Shown here one piece after another: positions 55,821-63,935 of a DNA stretch of 64,000 bases (positions within the stretch are counted from its first letter, which is position 1; the number at the start of each line of letters is the position of its first letter). A program made the position numbers and the translations under genes. Origin of the DNA: Kiritimatiellales bacterium (GTDB taxonomy: Bacteria; Verrucomicrobiota; Kiritimatiellia; Kiritimatiellales; Pontiellaceae); assembly GCA_003246265.1 (NCBI GenBank), contig QKAU01000006.1, positions 172,166 through 236,165 of the forward strand. The letters run 5' to 3'. Below the pieces are notes generated by a model that ran no database searches, had not been told where the DNA came from, and was given only the letters and a program-made list of their open reading frames with translations.

Positions 55821-57251
55821 TCAGGCTTCGGCGGCCAGCATCGCGTTGATGGAGCGGGCGGCACGGCGCCCCTCGCCCATGGCCAGGATGACGGTGGCGG
55901 CACCCAGAACGATGTCGCCGCCGGCATAGATGCGGTCCAGCGACGACTTGCCGGCCTCGTCGACCACGATATTGCCCCACCTGTTGGTTTCCAGGCCGGG
56001 CGTCGTCTGCCGGATGAGCGGGTTGGAGTCGTTGCCGATCGCCACGATGACCGTGTCGACCTCGATCTCGAACTCGCTGCCGGGAATGGCGACCGGGCGG
56101 CGGCGGCCGGAGGCGTCGGGCTCGCCCAGCTCGTACTTGAGGCATTCGATGCCGCATACCCAGCCGCGCTCGTCGGCAAGGATGCGCTTGGGGTTCTGAA
56201 GCAGATGGAAGGCGATCCCCTCCTCCTTGGCGTGGTGCACCTCCTCGACGCGGGCGGGCATTTCGACCTCGGTGCGGCGGTAGATGAGATGGACCTCCCT
56301 GGCGCCGAGCCGCACGGCGGTCCGCGCCGCATCCATGGCCACGTTGCCCCCGCCGAGCACGGCGACCTTCTCCGACTCGAAGATCGGCGTGGCGGCGCGG
56401 TCGCGGTCGTAGGCGCGCATGAGGTTGGAGCGCGTGAGGTATTCGTTGGCCGAGTAGACCCCGACGAGGTTTTCGCCCTCGATGTTCATGAAGCGCGGCA
56501 GGCCGGCCCCGGTCCCGATGAAGAGCGCATGGAACCCGTCCTTTTCAAGCAGGTCGGTAATCTTGCGCGTGCGACCGATCACGAAGTTGGTTTCCAGCCG
56601 GCAACCCATCGCCAGCAGGGCGTCGATCTCCTGCTGCACGATCCGCTTGGGCAGCCGGAACTCGGGTATGCCGTAGACCATCACCCCGCCCGGCTTGTGG
56701 AAGGCTTCGAAGAGCACCACTTCGTGCCCCTCGCGCCGCACATCGGCGGCCACGGTCAGTCCGGCCGGTCCCGTGCCGACGATGCCTACCCGCTTGCCGG
56801 TTGCCGGTTTCACAGCGGGCGTATCGACCAGCCCGTTTTCGCGCTCCCAATCCGCCACGTACCGCTCCAGCCGGCCGATGGCCACCGCCTTGCCGGTCGA
56901 CTTGAGGGCCTTGCCCACGGTGCATGGCGCCTGGCACTGCGTCTCCTGCGGGCAGACGCGGCCACAGACGGCGGGCAGCAGGCTGCTCTGCTTGATGATC
57001 CCGATGGCCCGCTGGTTGTCGCCGTCCGCGATCGCCCCGACGAACCCGGGGATGTCGATGGCCACCGGGCACCCCGCGATGCACGGCGCATTCCGGCACT
57101 GGAGGCAGCGTTCGGCCTCGAGCCGGGCCTGTTCCGGCGTGTAGCCCAGCGCCACCTCCTCCATGTTGGCGCGCCGGGCGAACGGATCCTGCTCGGGCAT
57201 CGGCTGCGGCGGGATCGCCAACCGCTCCTTCGGCGAAAGCGCCGCGCTCAT
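55821..57251 (-). CDS. nfnB: NfnB-like (GltD family) large subunit of NADH-dependent ferredoxin:NADP+ oxidoreductase
   Basis: 476 residues. CLQCRNAPCIAGCPVAIDIP and CGRVCPQETQCQAPC bind two [4Fe-4S] clusters. VGIVGTGPAGLTVAADVRREGHEVVLFEAFHKPGG is the FAD fold and VAVLGGGNVAMDAARTAVRLGA the NADPH fold. The length and position next to an NfnA-like gene support Nfn rather than glutamate synthase small subunit, as no gltB is present. The pair bifurcates electrons between NADPH, NADH and ferredoxin. Start 57251 with GGAGG five bases upstream, overlapping nfnA by four bases. Confidence 0.9.
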   Translation of the reverse strand: MSAALSPKERLAIPPQPMPEQDPFARRANMEEVALGYTPEQARLEAERCLQCRNAPCIAGCPVAIDIPGFVGAIADGDNQRAIGIIKQSSLLPAVCGRVCPQETQCQAPCTVGKALKSTGKAVAIGRLERYVADWERENGLVDTPAVKPATGKRVGIVGTGPAGLTVAADVRREGHEVVLFEAFHKPGGVMVYGIPEFRLPKRIVQQEIDALLAMGCRLETNFVIGRTRKITDLLEKDGFHALFIGTGAGLPRFMNIEGENLVGVYSANEYLTRSNLMRAYDRDRAATPIFESEKVAVLGGGNVAMDAARTAVRLGAREVHLIYRRTEVEMPARVEEVHHAKEEGIAFHLLQNPKRILADERGWVCGIECLKYELGEPDASGRRRPVAIPGSEFEIEVDTVIVAIGNDSNPLIRQTTPGLETNRWGNIVVDEAGKSSLDRIYAGGDIVLGAATVILAMGEGRRAARSINAMLAAEA

Positions 57252-58078
57252 CGGGCCTCCTCCAGCTTGCAGCTGTGCGCCGCCTCCTGCCGCCTGTAGG
57301 CGGAAAGGCGGCTGATCATGTTGTCGAAATCGACCCGATGGCCGTCGAACTCCGGCCCGTCCACGCAGACGAACTTCGTCTCGTTGCCCACGGTGACCCG
57401 GCACCCGCCGCACATCCCCGTGCCGTCGACCATGATCGTATTGAGCGAAACCACCGTCGGCACCCCGAACGGGCGGGTGGCCTCCGCGCAGAACTTCATC
57501 ATCAGCGGCGGCCCGATCGCCACCGCCAGCCCCGGCTTCGGTTCGCGCGCGCAGACCTCCTTCAGCGGTTCCGTGACGAGCGCCTTCCGGCCGGCCGACC
57601 CGTCGTCGGTGCAGACCACCAGTTCATCGGCTATGGCCGCCATCTGCCGCTCGAGGATCAGCAGTTCCCGGCCGCGTGCGCCCATGATGATCGTGAGATG
57701 GTTGCCGGCGGCCTTGAGCGCCTGGGCGATGGGATGGAGCGGGGCCACGCCAATGCCGCCGCCGACGCAGACCACGGAGCCGAAGTATTCGATATGGGTC
57801 GGCGATCCGAGCGGCCCTACAAGCGCCTCCACATGGTCCCCCTCCCCGAGGAGCGCCAACTGCCGCGTGGTGCGCCCGACGGCCTGGAAGACAATGGTGA
57901 TGCTCCCCTCCACCGGGTCGGCATCGGCAATGGTCAGCGGAATGCGTTCGCCGAAATGGTGGTCGACCTGGAGGATGATGAACTGGCCCGCCCGGCGTTC
58001 CTGAGCGATCAGTGGAGCCTCCAGCCGCATCAGGAAGACGGTATCCGACAGTTGCTCGCGAAACAGTATACGGTTCAT
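57248..58078 (-). CDS. nfnA: NfnA-like (sulfide/dihydroorotate dehydrogenase electron-transfer family) small subunit
   Basis: 276 residues. AGQFIILQVDHHFGERIPLTIAD is the FAD-binding domain and VCVGGGIGVAPLHPIAQALKAAG the NAD(P) domain. MCGGCRVTVGNETKFVCVDGPEFDG provides three Cys and an Asp, as in NfnA's [2Fe-2S] site. ATG 58078 (MNRILFREQ) is used; the upstream 20 codons are not conserved. Translationally coupled to nfnB by an ATGA overlap. Confidence 0.9.
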   Translation of the reverse strand: MNRILFREQLSDTVFLMRLEAPLIAQERRAGQFIILQVDHHFGERIPLTIADADPVEGSITIVFQAVGRTTRQLALLGEGDHVEALVGPLGSPTHIEYFGSVVCVGGGIGVAPLHPIAQALKAAGNHLTIIMGARGRELLILERQMAAIADELVVCTDDGSAGRKALVTEPLKEVCAREPKPGLAVAIGPPLMMKFCAEATRPFGVPTVVSLNTIMVDGTGMCGGCRVTVGNETKFVCVDGPEFDGHRVDFDNMISRLSAYRRQEAAHSCKLEEAR

Positions 58079-58153
58079 GGCTACCCCCGGCGCGATGTGC
58101 GCAAACTGCGGAAAGGTTAGCTTCACCGCCCGCGGCAAGGCAAGGTCCGAACG

Positions 58154-58894
58154 CTACGTATTCAGTTCGCCGATGATCCCCAGCCCCTTGAGCGTCAGTT
58201 GCGGATCGATGGTGGCCGGAACATCCCAGCCCTGGAAGATCCATCCGGCGTAGCCCCCCGTGCAGCAGACCGACAGGCCGGGGGTGGCCAGCTCCTTCTC
58301 CAGGGCCGCCAGGATTTCGCGAACCATGCCGCGGTAGCCCAGCCGGGCACCGATCTGCATGGCCTGCTTCGTGTTGCGGCCCACCACCGCCCGGGTCCGC
58401 GCCGGCGCGACATGCGGCAGCAGCGCCGTCTTCTCGGCGAGGTAGTCGAACATCAGCGGCAGTCCCGGGCAGATGATCCCTCCGACGTAGCCGCGCCTAG
58501 CATCCAGCACGTCGAAGGTCAGCGCCGTGCCGAAATCGCACACCACCGACGGTGCGCCCAGCAACCGCGCGGCGGCGGCCGCGTTGGCCAGGCGGTCGGC
58601 GCCGATCCGCTCCGGTTTCGGGTAGTCGACCGCCACCCCCAGTTCGAGCGCATGGGTCACGAAGAGCGGATCCGGCTGGCCGGCCCGCCGGATCGCCCGC
58701 TTCCATTTCGCATCGGCGGACGGCACGACGGAGGCGACTACCACCGCATCGGCCCACCGGCGCGACAGCAGCGGCAGCGCCTCCTCCACCCGATTGAAGC
58801 GGGAAGCGCACCGCCCCGTGCCGGATACCTTTCCATCGCGGTAGTAGCCGACCGATGTGCTCGTGTTGCCGATGTCGATGACCAGCGTAGCCAT
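58154..58894 (-). CDS. coaX: Type III pantothenate kinase
   Basis: 246 residues. LVIDIGNTSTSVGYYRDGKV is the ATP-binding phosphate-1 motif, VDYPKPERIGADRLANAAAA the pantothenate region with catalytic Asp, and CDFGTALTFDVLDARRGYVGGIICPGL the phosphate-2/adenosine motif. CoA synthesis from pantothenate. It starts 5 bp after nadC, in one operon with nadC and the AI-2E-like gene; the ribosome site is weak, so coupling is likely. Confidence 0.94.
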   Translation of the reverse strand: MATLVIDIGNTSTSVGYYRDGKVSGTGRCASRFNRVEEALPLLSRRWADAVVVASVVPSADAKWKRAIRRAGQPDPLFVTHALELGVAVDYPKPERIGADRLANAAAAARLLGAPSVVCDFGTALTFDVLDARRGYVGGIICPGLPLMFDYLAEKTALLPHVAPARTRAVVGRNTKQAMQIGARLGYRGMVREILAALEKELATPGLSVCCTGGYAGWIFQGWDVPATIDPQLTLKGLGIIGELNT

Positions 58895-58899
58895 GGGTC

Positions 58900-59769
58900 T
58901 TAATCCACGAAATCGAGCGCGAGGTCGATGGAGGGGGCGGAATGCGTGAGAGCCCCGACGGAGATGGCGTCGACGCCGGTCTGGGCCACGTCGTGGATGG
59001 TCTTGAGCGTGATGCCCCCCGACGCCTCGGTCCGGCAGATGCCCTTGCAGAGCGCAACGCACTCGCGCAGCACCGGCGGCGGCATGTTGTCGAGCAACAC
59101 CCAGTCGGGCCGGGCGTCGAGCGACTCCCGGAGCTGTTCGATCGTGTCGACCTCCACCTCGATCTTGAGATTCGGGTACCGGGCGCGCGCCGCGGCAACC
59201 GCCTCGCCAACCCCGATGCCGTGGGTCCGCTCCCACGAGGCAAGGTGGTTGTCCTTGATCAGCACGGCGTCGAACAGGCCGTAGCGGTGGTTCACCCCGC
59301 CGCCGCAGCGCACGGCGTACTTCTCGAACGGACGGAGCAGCGGCGTGGTCTTGCGCGTGCAGAGGATGTCGACCTCCGGATTGCCGGCGGACGCGACGTA
59401 TCGGGCGGTAATGGTGGCCACGCCGCACATCCGCTGGATGAAGTTGAGCGCCGTGCGCTCGGCCGTGAGGATCGCCTTGGCCGCCCCCCGGATCACGAGC
59501 ACGGTGGTCATGGCCTCCACCGGGGTCCCGTCGGCCACGCTGGTTTCGATCTCGAGCGAAGGATCCACCTGGAGGAACACCTCGCGGGCGACGCCGACGC
59601 CGGCGACGACGCACGCCTCGCGGGCCACCAGGTGCGCCTCGGCGCGGGCCTGCGGCGGCACGAGCGACTCGGTGGTCACGTCCACGCCGGGATCGCCCAG
59701 GTCCTCGCGCAGGGCAAGCCGGATCGATTCGCGGACTTCGGGCCGGTCAAAGATATTGGGCAGGTACAT
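58900..59769 (-). CDS. nadC: Nicotinate-nucleotide pyrophosphorylase (carboxylating)
   Basis: 289 residues, full length. LREDLGDPGVDVTTESLV, ERTALNFIQRMCGVATITARYV, TRKTTPLLRPFEKYAVRCGGGVNHRYGLFDAVLIKDNH and EVEVDTIEQLRESLDARPDWVLLDNMPP are the characteristic motifs. It makes NaMN from quinolinate in NAD synthesis. AAGGA precedes the ATG. Second of three genes read leftwards. Confidence 0.97.
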   Translation of the reverse strand: MYLPNIFDRPEVRESIRLALREDLGDPGVDVTTESLVPPQARAEAHLVAREACVVAGVGVAREVFLQVDPSLEIETSVADGTPVEAMTTVLVIRGAAKAILTAERTALNFIQRMCGVATITARYVASAGNPEVDILCTRKTTPLLRPFEKYAVRCGGGVNHRYGLFDAVLIKDNHLASWERTHGIGVGEAVAAARARYPNLKIEVEVDTIEQLRESLDARPDWVLLDNMPPPVLRECVALCKGICRTEASGGITLKTIHDVAQTGVDAISVGALTHSAPSIDLALDFVD

Positions 59770-59784
59770 GCATCGGTTCCTTGG

Positions 59785-60828
59785 TTACGCCTCTTTCATG
59801 AAGCTCTTGCCCGAGCCCATCAGGATGCTGATCGGCTTGAGGGCTTCGATATTCTCGCAGACGATCTTGATCGCGGCGGCGATCGGCACGGAGAGCAGCG
59901 CGCCGACAATCCCCCACATCCACCCGAAGAAGACCAGCGAAAGCAGGATCACCACGGGGCTGAGGTTGAGGCTGTCGCCCATGATCTTCGGTTCAACCAC
60001 GTTGCCCATGGCCATCTGGATGAGCAGCAGGACGACCCCGGTGAAGATCGGCATCCAGACCGAGGGGTAGAACTGCACCACGGCGAGCAGGATCGGCGGA
60101 ATGGAGGCGAGGATCGATCCGATGCTCGGGATGAAGTTGAGGAAGAAGGCCAGCGCGCCCCAGGTCAGGGCGAACTCCACCTTCAGCAGCGTCAGGCCGA
60201 GCCAGACCAGTACGCCCGTCGTGCCGCTGATGGCCACCTTGACCACGAGGTACTGGCCGATCTGGGCGGAGATCGAGGCGGAGACGCCGCTGAACTTTTC
60301 CGCGCGGTCCGGCGGGAAGGCGGCGGCGAGCTTGTACTTGAAGTAGGGCTTCCCCAGCAGCATGAAGACGAGGAAGATCAGCACCATCACGAGGTTTCCG
60401 GCGAAGCTGGCCAGCGATCCCGAGAAGACGACCAGCCGCTTGCCGATCTCCTGCGCCCAGTTGATGTCGGCGAAGGCGTTGCCGGGAACGTCCAGCCGCT
60501 CGGAGAGGTTGAACATCAGGTCGGTGTAGATGGCCTGGAGCTGGCTGGTGTATTTCGGCGCCTCGGCGACGAACGACTGCACGCGGCCGATCAGGAACAG
60601 GCCCCCGAGGTAGCAGACGAAGAGCACCAGCACCAGCACCGCCAGCACCGAGAGGCCCAGCGGCACCTTCCTGTGCACCAGGTAGTTGACTACCGGTCCG
60701 CAGATGTAGGAAAGCAGCCAGGCGATCATCAGGGGCACCAGCACCGCCTGGGCGGCCTTGAAGGCGGTCGCCACCGCGAAAACCACCAGCACGCTCAGCA
60801 GCCCCACCATCAGATTGGATCTCTTCAT
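59785..60828 (-). CDS. AI-2E family (PerM-like) membrane transporter
   Basis: 347 residues with seven or eight hydrophobic segments. It opens LMVGLLSVLVVFAVATAFKAAQAVLVPLMIAWLLSYI. ALTWGALAFFLNFIPSIGSILASIPPILLAVVQF and VVILLSLVFFGWMWGIVGALLSVPIAAAIKIVCEN are the family signatures. Members export autoinducer-2 or act as permeases/ion antiporters; the substrate here is unknown. GGGGGAAGG precedes the ATG. First gene of the operon with nadC and coaX. Confidence 0.92.
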   Translation of the reverse strand: MKRSNLMVGLLSVLVVFAVATAFKAAQAVLVPLMIAWLLSYICGPVVNYLVHRKVPLGLSVLAVLVLVLFVCYLGGLFLIGRVQSFVAEAPKYTSQLQAIYTDLMFNLSERLDVPGNAFADINWAQEIGKRLVVFSGSLASFAGNLVMVLIFLVFMLLGKPYFKYKLAAAFPPDRAEKFSGVSASISAQIGQYLVVKVAISGTTGVLVWLGLTLLKVEFALTWGALAFFLNFIPSIGSILASIPPILLAVVQFYPSVWMPIFTGVVLLLIQMAMGNVVEPKIMGDSLNLSPVVILLSLVFFGWMWGIVGALLSVPIAAAIKIVCENIEALKPISILMGSGKSFMKEA

Positions 60829-60948
60829 TGCGCCTTCCCCCTCTCGGAACGCGCGTATTGTTAGACGACATCCGTCCCCATGGGAAGGGAATTGAACAGG
60901 GATGATTTACGCGTCAAACGCTGTCGGCGCCGATCCCTGCCCAGTCCG

Positions 60949-62358
60949 TCAGAAGGTGCACAGGCCGGTACGTTCCATCAGCCAGGCGCGAAGGCGGCGG
61001 TGCCGCGATGGATCGGCATAGGTCGCGTACTCCGTGGTGTAGGTGCGCCCGCCGGGATTGGACCACCAGCGGTCGAACACCTCCCTTGCGCGCACCATGT
61101 TCGCCTCCGACGCCGGTGCGGCATAGGCCAGGTCGCACTCGGCGTTGAGGTTGTCGAGGTTCCGGCGGGTGAAGTTGCACGATCCCAGCAGCAGCGTGGC
61201 GCTTCCGCCGGGTTGTTCGACATAGAGCATCTTGGCGTGGAACTGTTCGCCGTGCGTGTCGGCCCAGCGCAACGGGGTGCCCGCCCTCGCCAGGAAGTCG
61301 GCCGACTGCCGGTTCGGCATGCCGTTCCTGGTCCGGCCGAAGGCGTCCTTGTTCGGGTCGAGGATGGCCCGGATGCGGCAGCCACGCCCCTGCGCCGCCG
61401 CCAGGGCCCGGAGCACATCCCGGTCCGCAAGGTAGAACATGGCCAGGTCGATGCGCGCCCCCGCCTCCGCCCCGCCGAGCAGGGCGAGGACCTTCTCCTT
61501 GATCCTCCGCTCGGTAAGCAGTTCGAGGTTGTTTGGTAGGGCGTGCTCTCCGAGCGCGCCGCGGACGGCTGGGACAGCCGTCCCTACCTTTCCTCCCGAA
61601 AAGTCGAGAATCGCCGACTCGGATTCCAGCGCCAGCGCCGATCCCGCCCCGTCGACGCGCAGCGCCACGTTCCAATGGGCGCTGCTGGCGCTGTGCGGAT
61701 TGGCGCTGGCCACCAGCAACGACTTCTCCGTGGCGACCACCTTGCGGTGGTTGGCCTTGAAGTTGAGCAGCTTGAGCAGGCTGCGCATCGAAATGCGTCC
61801 CTCGCCCATCGGGTTGGCCACGGCGTTTCCGGGCCCCGTCCCCCAGGGTTTTGCCAGCAGCCGCCACGGCTTCGACCAGACCGGGTTGCTGTCGCGCAAG
61901 GCATCGAGATCGGTCCACACCACCCGTACGCCCGCCTGCTCCATCGCCTCGAACAGGGGGGACGGAATGGAACCGTACACCGTGTTGATCGGATCGGTGA
62001 TGAAGACGATCGCAACCTCCGGACAGGCCTTGCGCTTGGCCACCAGCCGCTCCGCCAGCTCTTGGCTGAGCGGCCGCAGGCCGGGCCCCGGCTCGTAGAA
62101 GAAATCGTTCAGCAGGAAGAAGTCCACGAGGATGAATTCTTCGGCCTGGTCGACCATCTCGAACACGGCATCGAAGATCTCCTGGCACACATGGCGCACT
62201 CCCTGGCCGTCCGTCCATGTTTCATCGACCAGCAGGCGGACGTTGCCGGCATGGACCGCGCCGGAATAGCCCAGCCCCAGCTCATCCGGGGCCTGGGAAC
62301 ATCCCGGAAAGACCCCAACCACCAGGAACAGAACCGCCATCGCAACGCACAAGCGCAT
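60949..62358 (-). CDS. Phospholipase D-family lipoprotein carrying an in-frame repeat insertion
   Basis: 469 residues. Lipobox VFPGC follows a hydrophobic signal. Two HKD-like motifs exist: NHRKVVATEKSLLVASAN and FHAKMLYVEQPGGSATLLLGSCN. In both, the usual Asp of HxKxxxxD is Glu. It resembles cardiolipin synthase/phosphodiesterases on the outer face of the membrane. Codons for KVGTAVPAVRGALGEHALP match the 54-bp repeat at 61535-61588, which also occurs at 40374-40427. These residues sit between the catalytic halves and have no counterpart in family cores. GGAGG lies six bases before the ATG. Confidence 0.85.
   Translation of the reverse strand: MRLCVAMAVLFLVVGVFPGCSQAPDELGLGYSGAVHAGNVRLLVDETWTDGQGVRHVCQEIFDAVFEMVDQAEEFILVDFFLLNDFFYEPGPGLRPLSQELAERLVAKRKACPEVAIVFITDPINTVYGSIPSPLFEAMEQAGVRVVWTDLDALRDSNPVWSKPWRLLAKPWGTGPGNAVANPMGEGRISMRSLLKLLNFKANHRKVVATEKSLLVASANPHSASSAHWNVALRVDGAGSALALESESAILDFSGGKVGTAVPAVRGALGEHALPNNLELLTERRIKEKVLALLGGAEAGARIDLAMFYLADRDVLRALAAAQGRGCRIRAILDPNKDAFGRTRNGMPNRQSADFLARAGTPLRWADTHGEQFHAKMLYVEQPGGSATLLLGSCNFTRRNLDNLNAECDLAYAAPASEANMVRAREVFDRWWSNPGGRTYTTEYATYADPSRHRRLRAWLMERTGLCTF
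61535..61588 (-). repeat. 54-bp palindromic-ended repeat, in-gene copy
   Basis: It begins GGTAGGGCG on the plus strand and ends GGGACAGCCGTCCCTACC, exactly 54 bp (18 codons), keeping the phospholipase frame open. Ends match the intergenic copy at 40374-40427. The middle 20-28 bp differ. Confidence 0.8.
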
Positions 62359-62497
62359 CCGCCGCCTCCCTCGACCGCCCCCAACCTACGCAACCCGGCC
62401 AGGATCCGAAACAATAAACGCTGGCCACACCGGTCCGGATCGGTCCAGGGGCATGGGCAAGGCCCGGCCGTCCCCAGGCCCCCTCCCCTTGCCGCGT

Positions 62498-63802
62498 CTA
62501 AAGCAGATCCAGCGGGCTTTTCGGTCGGGCACTCATCTCTTTCACGACGTGGGTGTAGACCATCGTGGTTTCGACGTTTTTGTGCCCAAGCAGTTCCTGC
62601 ACTTCGCGGATGTTCACGCCCTGCATCAGCAGATGGGTGGCGAACGAATGCCGCAAGGTGTGCACAGTGGCCCGCTTGGGAATATCGGCGGTGCCGGCCG
62701 CTATTTTCAGTGCGCGCTGCAACACCTGCTCGCGAACATGGTGCCGGCGAGTTGTTGCACATTCCGGATCGACCGACAAACTTGCCGCCGGAAAGGCATA
62801 CTGCCACTTCCACTCTCTGGGTGCGTTGGGATATTTGCGTGCCAATGCGCCCGGCAGCCATACCGCGCCGCACCCGGTTGACAGATCCAGTTCATGCAAG
62901 GCCCGGACCCGCTCCAAATGGGTCTTCAATTGCGGAACCAGGCTCTCCGGCAGCATCGTGACGCGGTCCTTGTCGCCTTTTCCGGAACGAACCATCAGGC
63001 TGCCGTGGCCAAAGTCGAGATCCTGCACCCGCAGGCGCACCGTTTCCGAGACCCGCAGGCCGCCGCCATAGGTCAGCCGCAACATCAGCCCGATGGTACC
63101 TCCGGTGCATGAAAGCAGTTTCTGCGTCTCCTCCGGCGTCAACACAACCGGAAGCCTCGGGCCGCGCTTCGCGCGCACCGAAGCAATGTCCGGCAGATCG
63201 GTCTTAAGCGTTTCCCGAAACAGGAATATCAGCGCGTTGAACGCCTGGTTTTGGGTCGAAGCCGCCACCTTGCGCTTCGTGGCCAGATGCGACAGCCAGG
63301 CGCGGACCGTATCGGGGGCATTCGATTCCATCTGCCGGGAACCGGCATAACGGAAGAATTGCTTTACCCACATTTCATAGGTTTGCAGGGTGCGCGGGGA
63401 ATAGTGGCGCAGTTTGAGCAGTTCCTTCATTTGCCGCAGTGCTTCCCATTCAGATTGCTCCACCGCCGTTCCGGCGGCCCTGTCGCGGGTCGGTTCCTGC
63501 GGGACGGCACCATCCCCGCCCCCCGCTCCAGGCTCCGCGCCAGTGGCCTGCGGCAAATAGACGTTCAAATACAGCTCCACCGCCCTCATCGCCTGTCGTA
63601 TCTGCCAGTCTTCCAGCGCAGCATCCCTCGACAACTGATCCGAAAAGCATTCCAGCAGGTCGCGGGCGGCCAGCTTGCCACGGTCGAAGCCCGAGTGCAA
63701 AAAGCGCAGAATCCAGTTCCGATAATACGGCAGATGCCTTTCATCGACCAGGCCGCGCCGACGCACGTACTCCTCAAAGGGTTGAAGATCAACATATTCC
63801 AT
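62498..63802 (-). CDS. intI: Integron-type tyrosine recombinase (IntI family) with extra N-terminal domain
   Basis: 434 residues, about 100 longer than usual IntI. The tyrosine-recombinase residues are present: Arg in YGGGLRVSE, Lys in GKGDKDRVTM, HTLRHSFATHLLMQG, LGHKNVETTMVYTH with the nucleophile Tyr. The IntI-specific patch is clear (WLPGALARKYPNAPREWKWQYAFPA). Residues about 125-215 are a normal core-binding domain, and residues 1-95 (LPYYRNWILRFLHSGF...QAMRAVELYLNVYL) look like a second one joined by a Gly/Pro-rich linker. It would capture gene cassettes by attI x attC recombination. AAGGGAG lies seven bases before the ATG. Its upstream side faces the window end. Confidence 0.92.
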   Translation of the reverse strand: MEYVDLQPFEEYVRRRGLVDERHLPYYRNWILRFLHSGFDRGKLAARDLLECFSDQLSRDAALEDWQIRQAMRAVELYLNVYLPQATGAEPGAGGGDGAVPQEPTRDRAAGTAVEQSEWEALRQMKELLKLRHYSPRTLQTYEMWVKQFFRYAGSRQMESNAPDTVRAWLSHLATKRKVAASTQNQAFNALIFLFRETLKTDLPDIASVRAKRGPRLPVVLTPEETQKLLSCTGGTIGLMLRLTYGGGLRVSETVRLRVQDLDFGHGSLMVRSGKGDKDRVTMLPESLVPQLKTHLERVRALHELDLSTGCGAVWLPGALARKYPNAPREWKWQYAFPAASLSVDPECATTRRHHVREQVLQRALKIAAGTADIPKRATVHTLRHSFATHLLMQGVNIREVQELLGHKNVETTMVYTHVVKEMSARPKSPLDLL

Positions 63803-63822
63803 GGCTCACTCCCTTCAATACC

Positions 63823-63848
63823 TGCATATGCGGCGCGCCGCATATGCA
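63823..63848. promoter_or_regulatory. 26-bp perfect palindrome upstream of intI
   Basis: Half-site TGCATATGCGGCG is followed directly by its exact complement. It lies 21-46 bp before the intI ATG, where a repressor would block transcription or translation. A related imperfect palindrome follows at 63918-63935. Confidence 0.65.
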
Positions 63849-63871
63849 CTGGAATTGCCAGCAAAAAATGC

Positions 63872-63878
63872 ACCTAAC
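63872..63878. other. Integron core-site-like sequence
   Basis: ACCTAAC fits RYYYAAC (complement GTTAGGT fits GTTRRRY). A second one, GCCCAAC, is at 63962-63968. Both read GTT on the minus strand. Neither has the paired partner site needed to call an attC, and attI cannot be confirmed within 64 kb. Confidence 0.3.
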
Positions 63879-63917
63879 AGCCCGGTTCCACCCGCGTTTC
63901 ATATTGCGCCACACGGA

Positions 63918-63935
63918 TATGCGGCCCGCCGCATA
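63918..63935. promoter_or_regulatory. Second TATGCGGC palindrome upstream of intI
   Basis: TATGCGGC-CC-GCCGCATA, sharing its half-site with the 26-bp palindrome 70-95 bp away. Related single TATTGCG(G/C) boxes lie at about 63901 and 63952. The remaining 65 bp to the window end shows no gene. Confidence 0.5.
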
